Origin: an uncultured Eubacteriales bacterium
GTDB taxonomy: Bacteria; Bacillota; Clostridia; Oscillospirales; CAG-272
Assembly: GCA_902462015.1 (NCBI GenBank)
Contig: CABPZV010000132.1
Span: forward strand, 1-5,852
Length of the DNA: 5,852 nucleotides
Direction of reading: 5' to 3'
The notes below the pieces were generated by a model. It had not been told where the DNA came from, did no database searches, and was given only the letters and a program-made list of their open reading frames with translations. Numbering within the stretch: the first letter of the stretch is position 1; each line of letters starts with the position of its first letter. Below are positions 1 through 5,048 of this stretch, one piece after another. A program made the translations under genes and the position numbers.

Positions 1-1325
1 TCTGCTGCTGTCCCGCCCATACGGTTGATGGAATCGAAGAAGCCCTGACCGAGCAGCATAATAAAGAAGCCGAGAAACACGCCCAAAAGAATGACGAGGC
101 TCCGCGCGGGATTGCCGAGCATGGAGCGAACCGCCAGCTTTGTACGAAAGGATATCTTTTTTCCGGTCAATACACGCTTCAATTTTTTCTTACCGAAGTC
201 CGCATTGCCGCTGAGCAGCAGCACCGTATCTTTTTTGAGCAGCCGCCGGACTGAAAGCAGCGCGGCAATGACATAGAGGGCAGTAGGAATCAACAAGCCA
301 AGCAGCGCGTCAAGCGGATTTAAATGTCCCGTAACGCGCATAGGCTCATAATCCTGGAGCCCCATTTCGCTGAGCGGCTGAGCGGCAATCACGGAAATGA
401 TTGCCGTTAAAACACCTCCCACAAGTCCCGGAATCACTGCAAATCCGGCATAATGGCGCATCAGCTGTCCCTTTTTATAGCCGAGAGCTGAAAGTGTGCC
501 GATCATGCGCTGTTCAGACTTCACCTTACGGCTGATAACAATACTAATCAAGATCACAGCGATCAAAGGAAGGATGCATAATAACACATACGCCATTACG
601 TTAAACATCTGCGCCTGCTGTTCCACCATGGTGATCCGAGGATTTTCTGCGGCGGAAGAATAGGAGCGCATATAATACTGCTCATGCACGGCCTTGCGAA
701 AGCCCGTGATATCGGAAGCCTCTGTGTATCTCACAAGATACTGACATCCCGTATCGCCCAAAGCTTCAAACGCGCTGTCTGTCATATAGCAGAGATAGAA
801 GGTGGAAACATTTTTATAGGAATCATCCTCAACTTCCAGCATGTACAGATAATCCGGGCGCTGCACAAAGCCGGCGACTGTGTATTCCTTGTTTCCGATT
901 TTCATACTGCTTCCGATTGAAACGGTATTAGCAGCCGCGTATCCCTCGGAAATGACGATTTCGTTATCGCTTACAGCGTCCTTGCCCTGCGTAATCTCAT
1001 ACAAATCCACTTTTTCGGTTCTGCTGAACACGCGGGCGGTCACGCCGTCCGTTTCGATATTAATATACCTCTGTGCTTCTGCAGTCACATGATATTTATC
1101 CGAAAGCTTCGCAAGCTCTTCCTCCGGAATGATCATATAGGTCGTAAAATGCGCGTCCTCTACCTTATTACGCTCATAAAAATCCACGCTGAAATCCAGA
1201 ATTGCGTTTCCTGCGATATTGAACAGGAAATACAGCAGAAGCGTCACAATGGTCAACACCGTGGAAGAGATATAAAAGGATAGGTTTTCCCGGATATTTC
1301 GGGTATAGCGTCTGTTCAGTTTCAT
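1..1325 (-). CDS. FtsX/MacB-type ABC transporter permease, 3' end beyond window
   Basis: Membrane subunit of an ABC exporter, presumably paired with the ATPase just upstream. I translated the frame by hand: it is open for 441 codons from the ATG at 1325 to the left edge, so the C-terminus is missing. A TAAGGAGG ribosome binding site 7 nt upstream fixes the start. Order of parts: a first membrane helix at about residues 17-38; a polar, presumably extracytoplasmic domain (about 40-240); three helices at about 242-265, 293-315 and 340-359, separated by the charged FtsX-like stretch RKVKSEQRMIGTLSALGYKK; a basic linker; then RTKLAVRSMLGNPARS leading into a fifth helix (about 408-428). This second helix start suggests a duplicated FtsX architecture, in which full proteins usually carry eight or more helices and about 750-800 residues. 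The 12-nt gap to the ATPase stop indicates one operon. The substrate (lipid, peptide or antimicrobial) cannot be inferred from what is visible. Confidence 0.88.
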   Translation of the reverse strand, partial: MKLNRRYTRNIRENLSFYISSTVLTIVTLLLYFLFNIAGNAILDFSVDFYERNKVEDAHFTTYMIIPEEELAKLSDKYHVTAEAQRYINIETDGVTARVFSRTEKVDLYEITQGKDAVSDNEIVISEGYAAANTVSIGSSMKIGNKEYTVAGFVQRPDYLYMLEVEDDSYKNVSTFYLCYMTDSAFEALGDTGCQYLVRYTEASDITGFRKAVHEQYYMRSYSSAAENPRITMVEQQAQMFNVMAYVLLCILPLIAVILISIVISRKVKSEQRMIGTLSALGYKKGQLMRHYAGFAVIPGLVGGVLTAIISVIAAQPLSEMGLQDYEPMRVTGHLNPLDALLGLLIPTALYVIAALLSVRRLLKKDTVLLLSGNADFGKKKLKRVLTGKKISFRTKLAVRSMLGNPARSLVILLGVFLGFFIMLLGQGFFDSINRMGGTAA

Positions 1326-1337
1326 CAGACCGCCTCC

Positions 1338-2036
1338 TTAAAGCACAAGCTCTGCCGCCGGAATTTTACGCTTGTTTTGCAGGTTCTCTGAAACCTGTCC
1401 ATCCTTCAGCCGGATCACCTGATCAGCCATACCTGCAATCGCTTCGTTGTGTGTGATAATTACGACTGTTGTACCGAACTGCCGGTTCATCTTTTCCACA
1501 AATTTCAGCACCTGCCCTGAGGATTTGGTGTCCAGCGCTCCGGTCAGCTCATCGCAGAGCAACAGCTTTGGATTTTTAATCATTGCGCGGGCAATCGCCA
1601 CCCGCTGCTGCTGTCCGCCGGACAGCTCTTTGGGAAAACGACGGCGGTACTTTTCAATATCCAGCGCCTGAAGAACCTCGTCAATATCCAGTGGATAGGC
1701 AGAGATATCCGACACAACTTCAATATTTTCTTCCACCGTCAGGTCGGGAATCAGATTGTAAAACTGAAAGACAAAGCCAACATCCGCTTTACGGTAATCG
1801 GTACGCTGCTCCTGCGACAGTCCTGTTACCTTTCTGCCTGCTACCGTCAGTTCTCCGCTGTCCAACGTATCCAATCCGCCGAGCATATTCAGAAGCGTGC
1901 TTTTTCCCGACCCTGATGGGCCGAGGATGACGCATATTTTTCCCTCATCAAGCTCCAGCGTCGCATGGTCAAGCGCATATACTTCCGTTTCGCCTTTGCC
2001 GTACTTTTTTACGGCGTCCTTTAAGCGTATCAGCAT
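1338..2036 (-). CDS. ABC transporter ATP-binding protein (MacB/LolD-type)
   Basis: Cytoplasmic ATPase that would energise the adjacent FtsX-type permease. It is 232 residues, normal for this family. Visible motifs: Walker A GPSGSGKST (39-47), Q-loop Q91 in VFQFYNLIPDLT, ABC signature LSGGQQQR (138-145), Walker B LLLCDE (158-163) with catalytic E163, D-loop GALD (166-169) and H-loop H196 in IITHNE. The pattern LSGGQQQRVAIARAM...TGALD and the short length place it with the MacB/LolD/BceA-like exporters rather than with importers. The segment after Walker B reads DELTGALD, where most relatives have DEPTGALD. The start at 2036 is backed by AAAGGAG 8-9 nt upstream. The gene is first in its operon, preceded by a consensus promoter (2181-2210) with an overlapping palindrome, so expression is probably repressor-controlled. 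Substrate unknown. Confidence 0.95.
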   Translation of the reverse strand: MLIRLKDAVKKYGKGETEVYALDHATLELDEGKICVILGPSGSGKSTLLNMLGGLDTLDSGELTVAGRKVTGLSQEQRTDYRKADVGFVFQFYNLIPDLTVEENIEVVSDISAYPLDIDEVLQALDIEKYRRRFPKELSGGQQQRVAIARAMIKNPKLLLCDELTGALDTKSSGQVLKFVEKMNRQFGTTVVIITHNEAIAGMADQVIRLKDGQVSENLQNKRKIPAAELVL

Positions 2037-2103
2037 CGTTCTTTCTCCTTTATCTTTTTATAAGCTGCATATGTCATCTTTCATCGTAACCAATAATTTA
2101 TGT

Positions 2104-2125
2104 ATTATAGTTAGCGTTGGCTACC
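2104..2125 (-). promoter_or_regulatory. Second operator-like repeat O2 abutting a second TATAAT
   Basis: GTTAGC (2110-2115), a 4-nt centre and GCTACC (2120-2125) repeat the core of O1 (GTTAGC-N4-GCTAAC) with a single changed base in the half-sites. The two centres are 45 bp apart. On the minus strand a perfect TATAAT (2104-2109) follows O2 directly. No good -35 lies at the proper distance (the best I see is TGAAAT at 17 bp), so a second promoter is only possible. O2 may be an auxiliary operator in the leader. Confidence 0.5.
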
Positions 2126-2147
2126 TATTTCATATAAAATAGTGGCC

Positions 2148-2177
2148 TCATTGAGTTAGCAACTGCTAACTCAATGA
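2148..2177. promoter_or_regulatory. Perfect 13-bp inverted repeat, probable repressor operator O1
   Basis: The arms TCATTGAGTTAGC (2148-2160) and GCTAACTCAATGA (2165-2177) are perfectly complementary around a 4-nt centre, AACT. The repeat begins 3 bp downstream of the P1 -10 box and covers the predicted transcription start. In RNA it could also form a 5'-end hairpin, but there is no T-tract after it, so a terminator is unlikely. A dimeric repressor (for example of the TetR or MarR type) is the simplest reading. The regulator itself is not in the window. Confidence 0.75.
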
Positions 2178-2180
2178 ATT

Positions 2181-2210
2181 ATTATATCACACATGATGTC
2201 GTTTTGTCAA
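2181..2210 (-). promoter_or_regulatory. Consensus sigma-A promoter (P1) of the ABC operon
   Basis: On the minus strand there is TTGACA (2205-2210), an 18-bp spacer and TATAAT (2181-2186), preceded by TGA to give an extended -10. Both hexamers match the consensus exactly. The expected transcription start is near 2174, inside the inverted repeat at 2148-2177. A promoter this strong with an operator-like repeat at the start site is the usual layout for a tightly repressed, inducible operon. Confidence 0.85.
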
Positions 2211-2344
2211 GATTCTTCGTGTAGCGGTTCACACCAGCAAATGAAGACTAAAAAAGATACCGAGAAAAATGAGTTAGTATAAGTAAGGAGTTCGCTTATT
2301 TTGTCTTTTCTTCATTTTCATCACTACAATTATATTTTAGCATA

Positions 2345-2382
2345 AGAAAAAGATAGATACATGGTGGCTGTCCATGTGTCTA
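2345..2382 (-). terminator. Terminator downstream of rsmI
   Basis: An 11-bp stem with one imperfect pair is formed by 2354-2364 (TAGATACATGG) and 2372-2382 (CCATGTGTCTA) around a 7-nt loop. On the minus strand it is followed by TCTTTTTCTT, a fair U-tract, so it can end the rsmI transcript before the ABC promoter. In plus-strand RNA the imperfect pair becomes G-U and CCTTTATTTT follows, so some two-way activity is possible. Confidence 0.6.
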
Positions 2383-2411
2383 CCTTTATTTTACTGTTGC
2401 ACACTAACGAG

Positions 2412-2453
2412 TGGTTGTCTGTTTCGTGCTTCGCACTCAACCAGCCTTAAGGC
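2412..2453. repeat. Nested hairpins and palindrome just after the rsmI stop
   Basis: TGGTTG (2412-2417) pairs with CAACCA (2438-2443), enclosing GTGC-TTC-GCAC (2426-2436). The 10-bp palindrome GCCTTAAGGC (2444-2453) follows immediately. No good T-tract follows on the minus strand. The TTAAGGCG core recurs in the larger palindrome upstream of rsmI at 3564-3589. Confidence 0.5.
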
Positions 2454-2473
2454 GGATTTTAATTATTTTGTTT

Positions 2474-3382
2474 TCATTCATCACTGCGATTTTTAAGCAT
2501 AGCCTTATATATAATATTTTTTGACACGCCCCTGTCAGAAGCAGCCGCTTTCATAGCGTCCATTCTTTCATAACCATTATCCTCGTAAAAGGATACATGC
2601 TCGCAAATACTCATTTCACGCCAAAATGCAGAACCATCTTCTTTATCACCGCTGACTACAATAACATATTCTCCACGCGGATCATGAGCGGTGTAATAAC
2701 TGAGCATTTCGCTAATATCCCCCCGTAAAATCTCCTCGTTTAATTTTGTCATTTCACGGCATAGCGCAATCCGACGGTCTTTTCCGAAATACGCCGAAAA
2801 TATCTCCAGAATTTTGTGTAAATCATGAGGAGATGAATAGAAAATCATTGTTCTATGCTCGTTTTTAAGCTCAGAAAGCAACGAATGCATTTCCTTTTTC
2901 TTTTCAGGAAGAAACCCCTCAAAAATAAAGCTGGAAGTGTCAAAACCTGAAAGAATCAGAGCGTTTACAGCTGCACATGGTCCCGGAACAGCGGTTACAG
3001 CAATTCCGCGCTCTATACAAAGCGCCGCAATATCACTGCCGGGATCTGATATTCCCGGCGTTCCGGCATCCGTCACTAATGCACAGCTTTCTCCGCTCAT
3101 AAGCCTACGAGCAATTTCTTCGCCTGCAGATCGTTTATTATGCTCGTGATACGGAATAAACGACTTGCTAAGCGACAAATACGACAGGAGCTTCGCGGTA
3201 ACACGCGTATCTTCTGCCGCTACAAAACTACATTCTGAAAGTACCTTGACTGCACGTTCAGATATATCTGCAAGATTTCCTATAGGCGACGCAACAAGAT
3301 ACAGCGTACCTGCCTCCACGCGGTTCCTTTCATCCGCTGTACCTCCCGTCGACGCAAGGAATTCTTCATGTTCTATATCCAT
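2474..3382 (-). CDS. rsmI: 16S rRNA (cytidine-1402-2'-O)-methyltransferase RsmI
   Basis: RsmI uses S-adenosylmethionine to 2'-O-methylate C1402 in the decoding centre of 16S rRNA. The tetrapyrrole-methylase-type fold is recognisable from GTLYLVASPIGNLADI (25-40), AAEDTR (55-60), PYHEHN (77-82), LVTDAGTPGISDPGSD (102-117), VPGPCAA (132-138) and GFLP (156-159); then FYSSPHDL, REMTKLNEEILRG and RGEYVIVVSG towards the C-terminus. The ATG at 3382 gives 302 residues, with about 24 residues before the conserved GTLYLV core; its AGGA lies 12 nt away, rather far. An in-frame GTG at 3319 with AAAGG 6 nt upstream would give 281 residues, close to the usual family length, so the true start may be there. 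The gene belongs to the conserved ricT/trmN6/rsmI neighbourhood but is separated from trmN6 by 318 bp with a terminator, so it probably has its own promoter. Confidence 0.95.
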   Translation of the reverse strand: MDIEHEEFLASTGGTADERNRVEAGTLYLVASPIGNLADISERAVKVLSECSFVAAEDTRVTAKLLSYLSLSKSFIPYHEHNKRSAGEEIARRLMSGESCALVTDAGTPGISDPGSDIAALCIERGIAVTAVPGPCAAVNALILSGFDTSSFIFEGFLPEKKKEMHSLLSELKNEHRTMIFYSSPHDLHKILEIFSAYFGKDRRIALCREMTKLNEEILRGDISEMLSYYTAHDPRGEYVIVVSGDKEDGSAFWREMSICEHVSFYEDNGYERMDAMKAAASDRGVSKNIIYKAMLKNRSDE

Positions 3383-3448
3383 ATTTATGACAATTCCTTT
3401 CGTAAATATAAAATACGGGCTAAAAAGCCGTTCAATAAAGACAATAAG

Positions 3449-3589
3449 CCCATCATGGGATGTTTCGGTGTAAATTCAATAAGGGGCTTGCCCCGTCAAA
3501 TGGCGTGGCAACCATTCCAGTAGGAGATTGTATCTCCCACTGAATGATGAAATGTAACCCACTGCCATTAAGGCGATCGCCTTAATGGC
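3449..3589. repeat. Palindrome cluster, possible MITE-like or structured element
   Basis: Four separate inverted repeats lie within 141 bp. They are CCCATCATGGG (3449-3459); GGGG-N4-CCCC (3483-3494); a 14-bp stem at 3513-3546 with one mismatch and one bulged C, whose tip is GGAGAT-TGT-ATCTCC; and a perfect, loopless 26-bp palindrome (3564-3576 with 3577-3589, centre GCGATCGC). A smaller repeat, AATGG (3499-3503) with CCATT (3512-3516), overlaps the third. AATGGC at 3499-3504 can alternatively pair with GCCATT at 3564-3569, enclosing the long hairpin. Only the sequence structure is seen. A short non-autonomous mobile repeat or an RNA element are both open. Confidence 0.55.
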
Positions 3590-3620
3590 GGGACATCTTG
3601 CCTAAGTTATAACGCCAATG

Positions 3621-3652
3621 AAAAAAGAAGCTACCTTATCGGCTTAGTAGCT
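3621..3652 (-). terminator. Terminator-like hairpin downstream of trmN6
   Basis: On the minus strand AGCTAC (3647-3652 read in reverse) pairs with GTAGCT (3629-3634), extended by one T-G pair, around a loop of about 10 nt. It is followed by TCTTTTTTC. The stem is short but the T-tract is good. It lies about 50 bp after the trmN6 stop and would separate trmN6 from rsmI. Confidence 0.55.
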
Positions 3653-3700
3653 AACGTCCTGACAAACGTAAAACATCCTGCTAAATTTACTCTTTATTTA

Positions 3701-4459
3701 TCATTCTAAGTTAAAATCAAGTGTTCTATATATAAGTTCAACACGCTCTGTAGTATTTCCATTATCATCGGAGAGTAAAAGCGCAGGCATAATCACGAGA
3801 GAACTTTTGCCTCCGCGTATTCCCTCAACAAGCACAAGAGAGGGAGCATGCGATGAATCCTTTTGAACAAAACAGCATCGCTTCGGCTCTATTCCTGAAC
3901 TTCGCATTGAGAAAATCAAATCTACAAGACGATCCGGACGGTAGACGGCATAAAAAGCGCCGCCCCATTCAAGCGCAGCTGCCGCCGCAGCGCAAAAATC
4001 AAATATTCCTCCATTCAATTCATGACGAGCCGCATTCCGTCCGGAATCATGCGCATGCTTTCCGGTGTCAGAACGCATGTAAGGAGGATTTGTAAAAACT
4101 ACGCCGAATTTTTCATGTCCCGAAACAAGATTCCTAACGTCCTCATTTCTAACCGAAATAACATCGCTAAGACCATTAAGACATACGTTCCTTTCACACA
4201 GTTCCGCATATTCGGTTTGAACCTCGATTGCGTCTATATGAGCAAATTTCCCCGATGCAGCACAGAGTAGTGAGACGGCTCCGCTGCCGCATCCAAAATC
4301 AACGGCACGCTTATGTGTAAGCGGCTTCATAAATGCCGCTAGGAGCAGAGCGTCCGTACCAAACACGAAACCTCCGTTCCTCTGAATCATCTTTAGACCA
4401 AGATTGATTCCTGTTACCGATTCGCCTTCCTTCAGTTCCAAACCCTCATGATTAAGCAT
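3701..4459 (-). CDS. trmN6: tRNA1(Val) (adenine-37-N6)-methyltransferase (YabB/YfiC family)
   Basis: SAM-dependent N6-adenine methyltransferase. By family (COG4123, E. coli YfiC/TrmN6, B. subtilis YabB) the expected target is A37 of tRNA1(Val); this substrate is inherited from the family and not shown here. The protein has 252 residues, typical of the group. Visible parts: GGFVFGTDALLLAAF (29-43), the family's N-terminal motif; SAM-binding motif I VDFGCGSGAVSLL (53-65); acidic E79 in IDAIEVQ for the ribose; and the catalytic motif NPPY (124-127). RNAARHELNGGIFDF follows, which is characteristic of this family rather than of general DNA methylases. The start ATG at 4459 has AGGA about 11 nt upstream. 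The gene sits between ferredoxin and rsmI, bounded by terminators on both sides, so it is likely a single-gene unit. The exact tRNA substrate is less certain than the enzyme class. Confidence 0.9.
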   Translation of the reverse strand: MLNHEGLELKEGESVTGINLGLKMIQRNGGFVFGTDALLLAAFMKPLTHKRAVDFGCGSGAVSLLCAASGKFAHIDAIEVQTEYAELCERNVCLNGLSDVISVRNEDVRNLVSGHEKFGVVFTNPPYMRSDTGKHAHDSGRNAARHELNGGIFDFCAAAAAALEWGGAFYAVYRPDRLVDLIFSMRSSGIEPKRCCFVQKDSSHAPSLVLVEGIRGGKSSLVIMPALLLSDDNGNTTERVELIYRTLDFNLE

Positions 4460-4613
4460 CTATCAGACCATCCTAAATAAATATCGGCTTATTATCAGCC
4501 GGCAAACGCATTAACGAAACAATAGTCATAACTAAACATTAACACCAACTGCATAGCCGGCGTTTTTCAGAAACCACCATCGGCGGCTTGCCTTGTTAAA
4601 GCGTAATAATATA

Positions 4614-4638
4614 AAAGGCACCGTCGAGCGGCGCCTTT
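4614..4638 (-). terminator. Terminator of the ferredoxin gene
   Basis: On the minus strand AAAGGCGCCG (4629-4638) pairs over 10 positions, including one G-U, with CGGTGCCTTT (4614-4623) around the loop CTCGA. It runs into TTTTATATTATT. Flanking A/T pairs (ATAATAT with ATATTAT) can extend the stem. It lies 14 bp after the ferredoxin stop, so the ferredoxin transcript likely ends before trmN6. Confidence 0.8.
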
Positions 4639-4651
4639 AAAATATTATAGC

Positions 4652-4825
4652 TCATTCTGCTTCAGCAGGAGCATTTACGGGACATACCTCTGCGCAAGCA
4701 CCACAAGAGAGGCATTCGTCAGCATTGATCTCATACTTTTGATCTCCCTCTGAAATTGCCCCAACAGGACATTCGCTTGCACATGCTCCACATGAAATAC
4801 ATGCATCACTGATTTTATATGCCAT
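4652..4825 (-). CDS. 2[4Fe-4S] bacterial-type ferredoxin
   Basis: Small soluble electron carrier of 57 residues, the standard length for clostridial ferredoxins. Two cluster motifs are complete: C9-I-S-C12-G-A-C15-A-S-E-C19-P and C38-L-S-C41-G-A-C44-A-E-V-C48-P. In such proteins the first three cysteines of one motif and the last of the other bind each [4Fe-4S] cluster. The start at 4825 is supported by GGAGG 9 nt upstream and by agreement with family N-termini (MAYKISDACISCG). An earlier in-frame ATG at 4870 lies upstream of the -10 box and cannot be used by the main promoter. The gene is flanked by its own promoter and terminator, so it is an independent, probably highly expressed unit. It sits between ricT and trmN6, where B. 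subtilis has yabA. Its redox partner cannot be told from the sequence. Confidence 0.95.
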   Translation of the reverse strand: MAYKISDACISCGACASECPVGAISEGDQKYEINADECLSCGACAEVCPVNAPAEAE

Positions 4826-4858
4826 TATAAAACACCTCCAAATTATTTTACCTACGTT

Positions 4859-4887
4859 ATTATAGCACACTTATCTGACAATGTCAA
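4859..4887 (-). promoter_or_regulatory. Consensus promoter of the ferredoxin gene
   Basis: On the minus strand there is TTGACA (4882-4887), a 17-bp spacer and TATAAT (4859-4864), with TGC directly before the -10 box to give an extended -10. Hexamers and spacing are all at consensus. The transcription start is expected near 4852, leaving a leader of about 27 nt that contains GGAGG. I see no operator-like repeat, so high constitutive expression is likely. Confidence 0.9.
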
Positions 4888-4901
4888 ATACAAAATACGA
4901 T

Positions 4902-4929
4902 TTTATACATGTAAATTCTCTCATTTCAA
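4902..4929 (-). promoter_or_regulatory. Possible second, upstream ferredoxin promoter
   Basis: TTGAAA (4924-4929), a 16-bp spacer and TATAAA (4902-4907) on the minus strand match the consensus at five of six positions each. It lies just upstream of the main ferredoxin promoter. AT-rich DNA produces such matches by chance, so this is tentative. Confidence 0.3.
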
Positions 4930-5048
4930 AACATTTATAATACCATTTTCCATATACATTCCCTTACCGCTGTCAAAAAGCCGCATAAAAAATCATAAAA
5001 TTGCCGTATATACATTCGTAGTTTTAAATACAAATTTATTTTACAGAT

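Larger units (their letters stand above)
2037..2473. other. Regulatory intergenic region between rsmI and the ABC operon
   Basis: This 437-bp stretch has no gene I can support. Reading along the minus strand it holds: hairpins just after the rsmI stop (2412-2453); a terminator-like stem (2345-2382); an AT-rich piece of about 130 bp in which I see nothing functional; a consensus promoter (2181-2210); a 30-bp inverted repeat over the predicted transcription start (2148-2177); a second, related repeat next to another TATAAT (2104-2125); and then an untranslated leader running to the ATPase ribosome binding site. The predicted leader is about 138 nt long. Confidence 0.7.
3383..3700. other. Structured intergenic region between trmN6 and rsmI
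   Basis: This 318-bp gap contains no credible gene. On the minus strand it starts with a terminator-like hairpin for trmN6 (3621-3652). It then holds a cluster of palindromes (3449-3589) and ends in an AT-rich piece before the rsmI start. A weak promoter candidate lies in the last piece: TTGAAC, a 19-bp spacer that itself contains GGCT-N4-AGCC, then TATATT at about 3399-3404. I would not rely on it. Confidence 0.6.

Noticed and set aside
684..1283. Three overlapping plus-strand open frames of 64-78 codons
   Set aside because: They are antisense to the permease, whose minus-strand frame I translated through without a stop and which shows membrane helices and FtsX features.
1583..1930. Plus-strand open frame of 115 codons
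   Set aside because: It lies wholly opposite the well-supported ABC ATPase, has no recognisable motif and is a low-complexity Pro/Arg-rich shadow.
2058..2084. Eight-codon leader peptide (MKDDICSL) before the ABC ATPase
   Set aside because: No ribosome binding site precedes it and it shows no attenuator-type residue run or paired hairpins.
2110..2170. DtxR/IdeR-type iron box
   Set aside because: GTTAG and CTAAC resemble DtxR half-sites, but their separation (6 nt instead of about 1) does not fit that family's operator.
2270..2277. TGAGTTAG as a third operator half-site
   Set aside because: It matches one arm of the operator but has no partner arm and lies 60 bp upstream of the -35 box; eight bases can recur by chance.
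2274..2321. Fifteen-codon minus-strand ORF, Lys/Arg-rich (MKMKKRQNKRTPYLY)
   Set aside because: No ribosome binding site, and it lies upstream of the ABC promoter in AT-rich DNA; such short frames are expected by chance.
3573..3580. GCGATCGC as a cyanobacterial HIP1 element
   Set aside because: A single copy at the centre of a larger palindrome, in a genome whose genes point to Firmicutes.
4826..4870. Earlier ATG giving a 72-residue ferredoxin
   Set aside because: The added stretch covers the -10 box and the GGAGG site, so it would not be transcribed from the consensus promoter. Ferredoxins begin at MAYKI-like N-termini.
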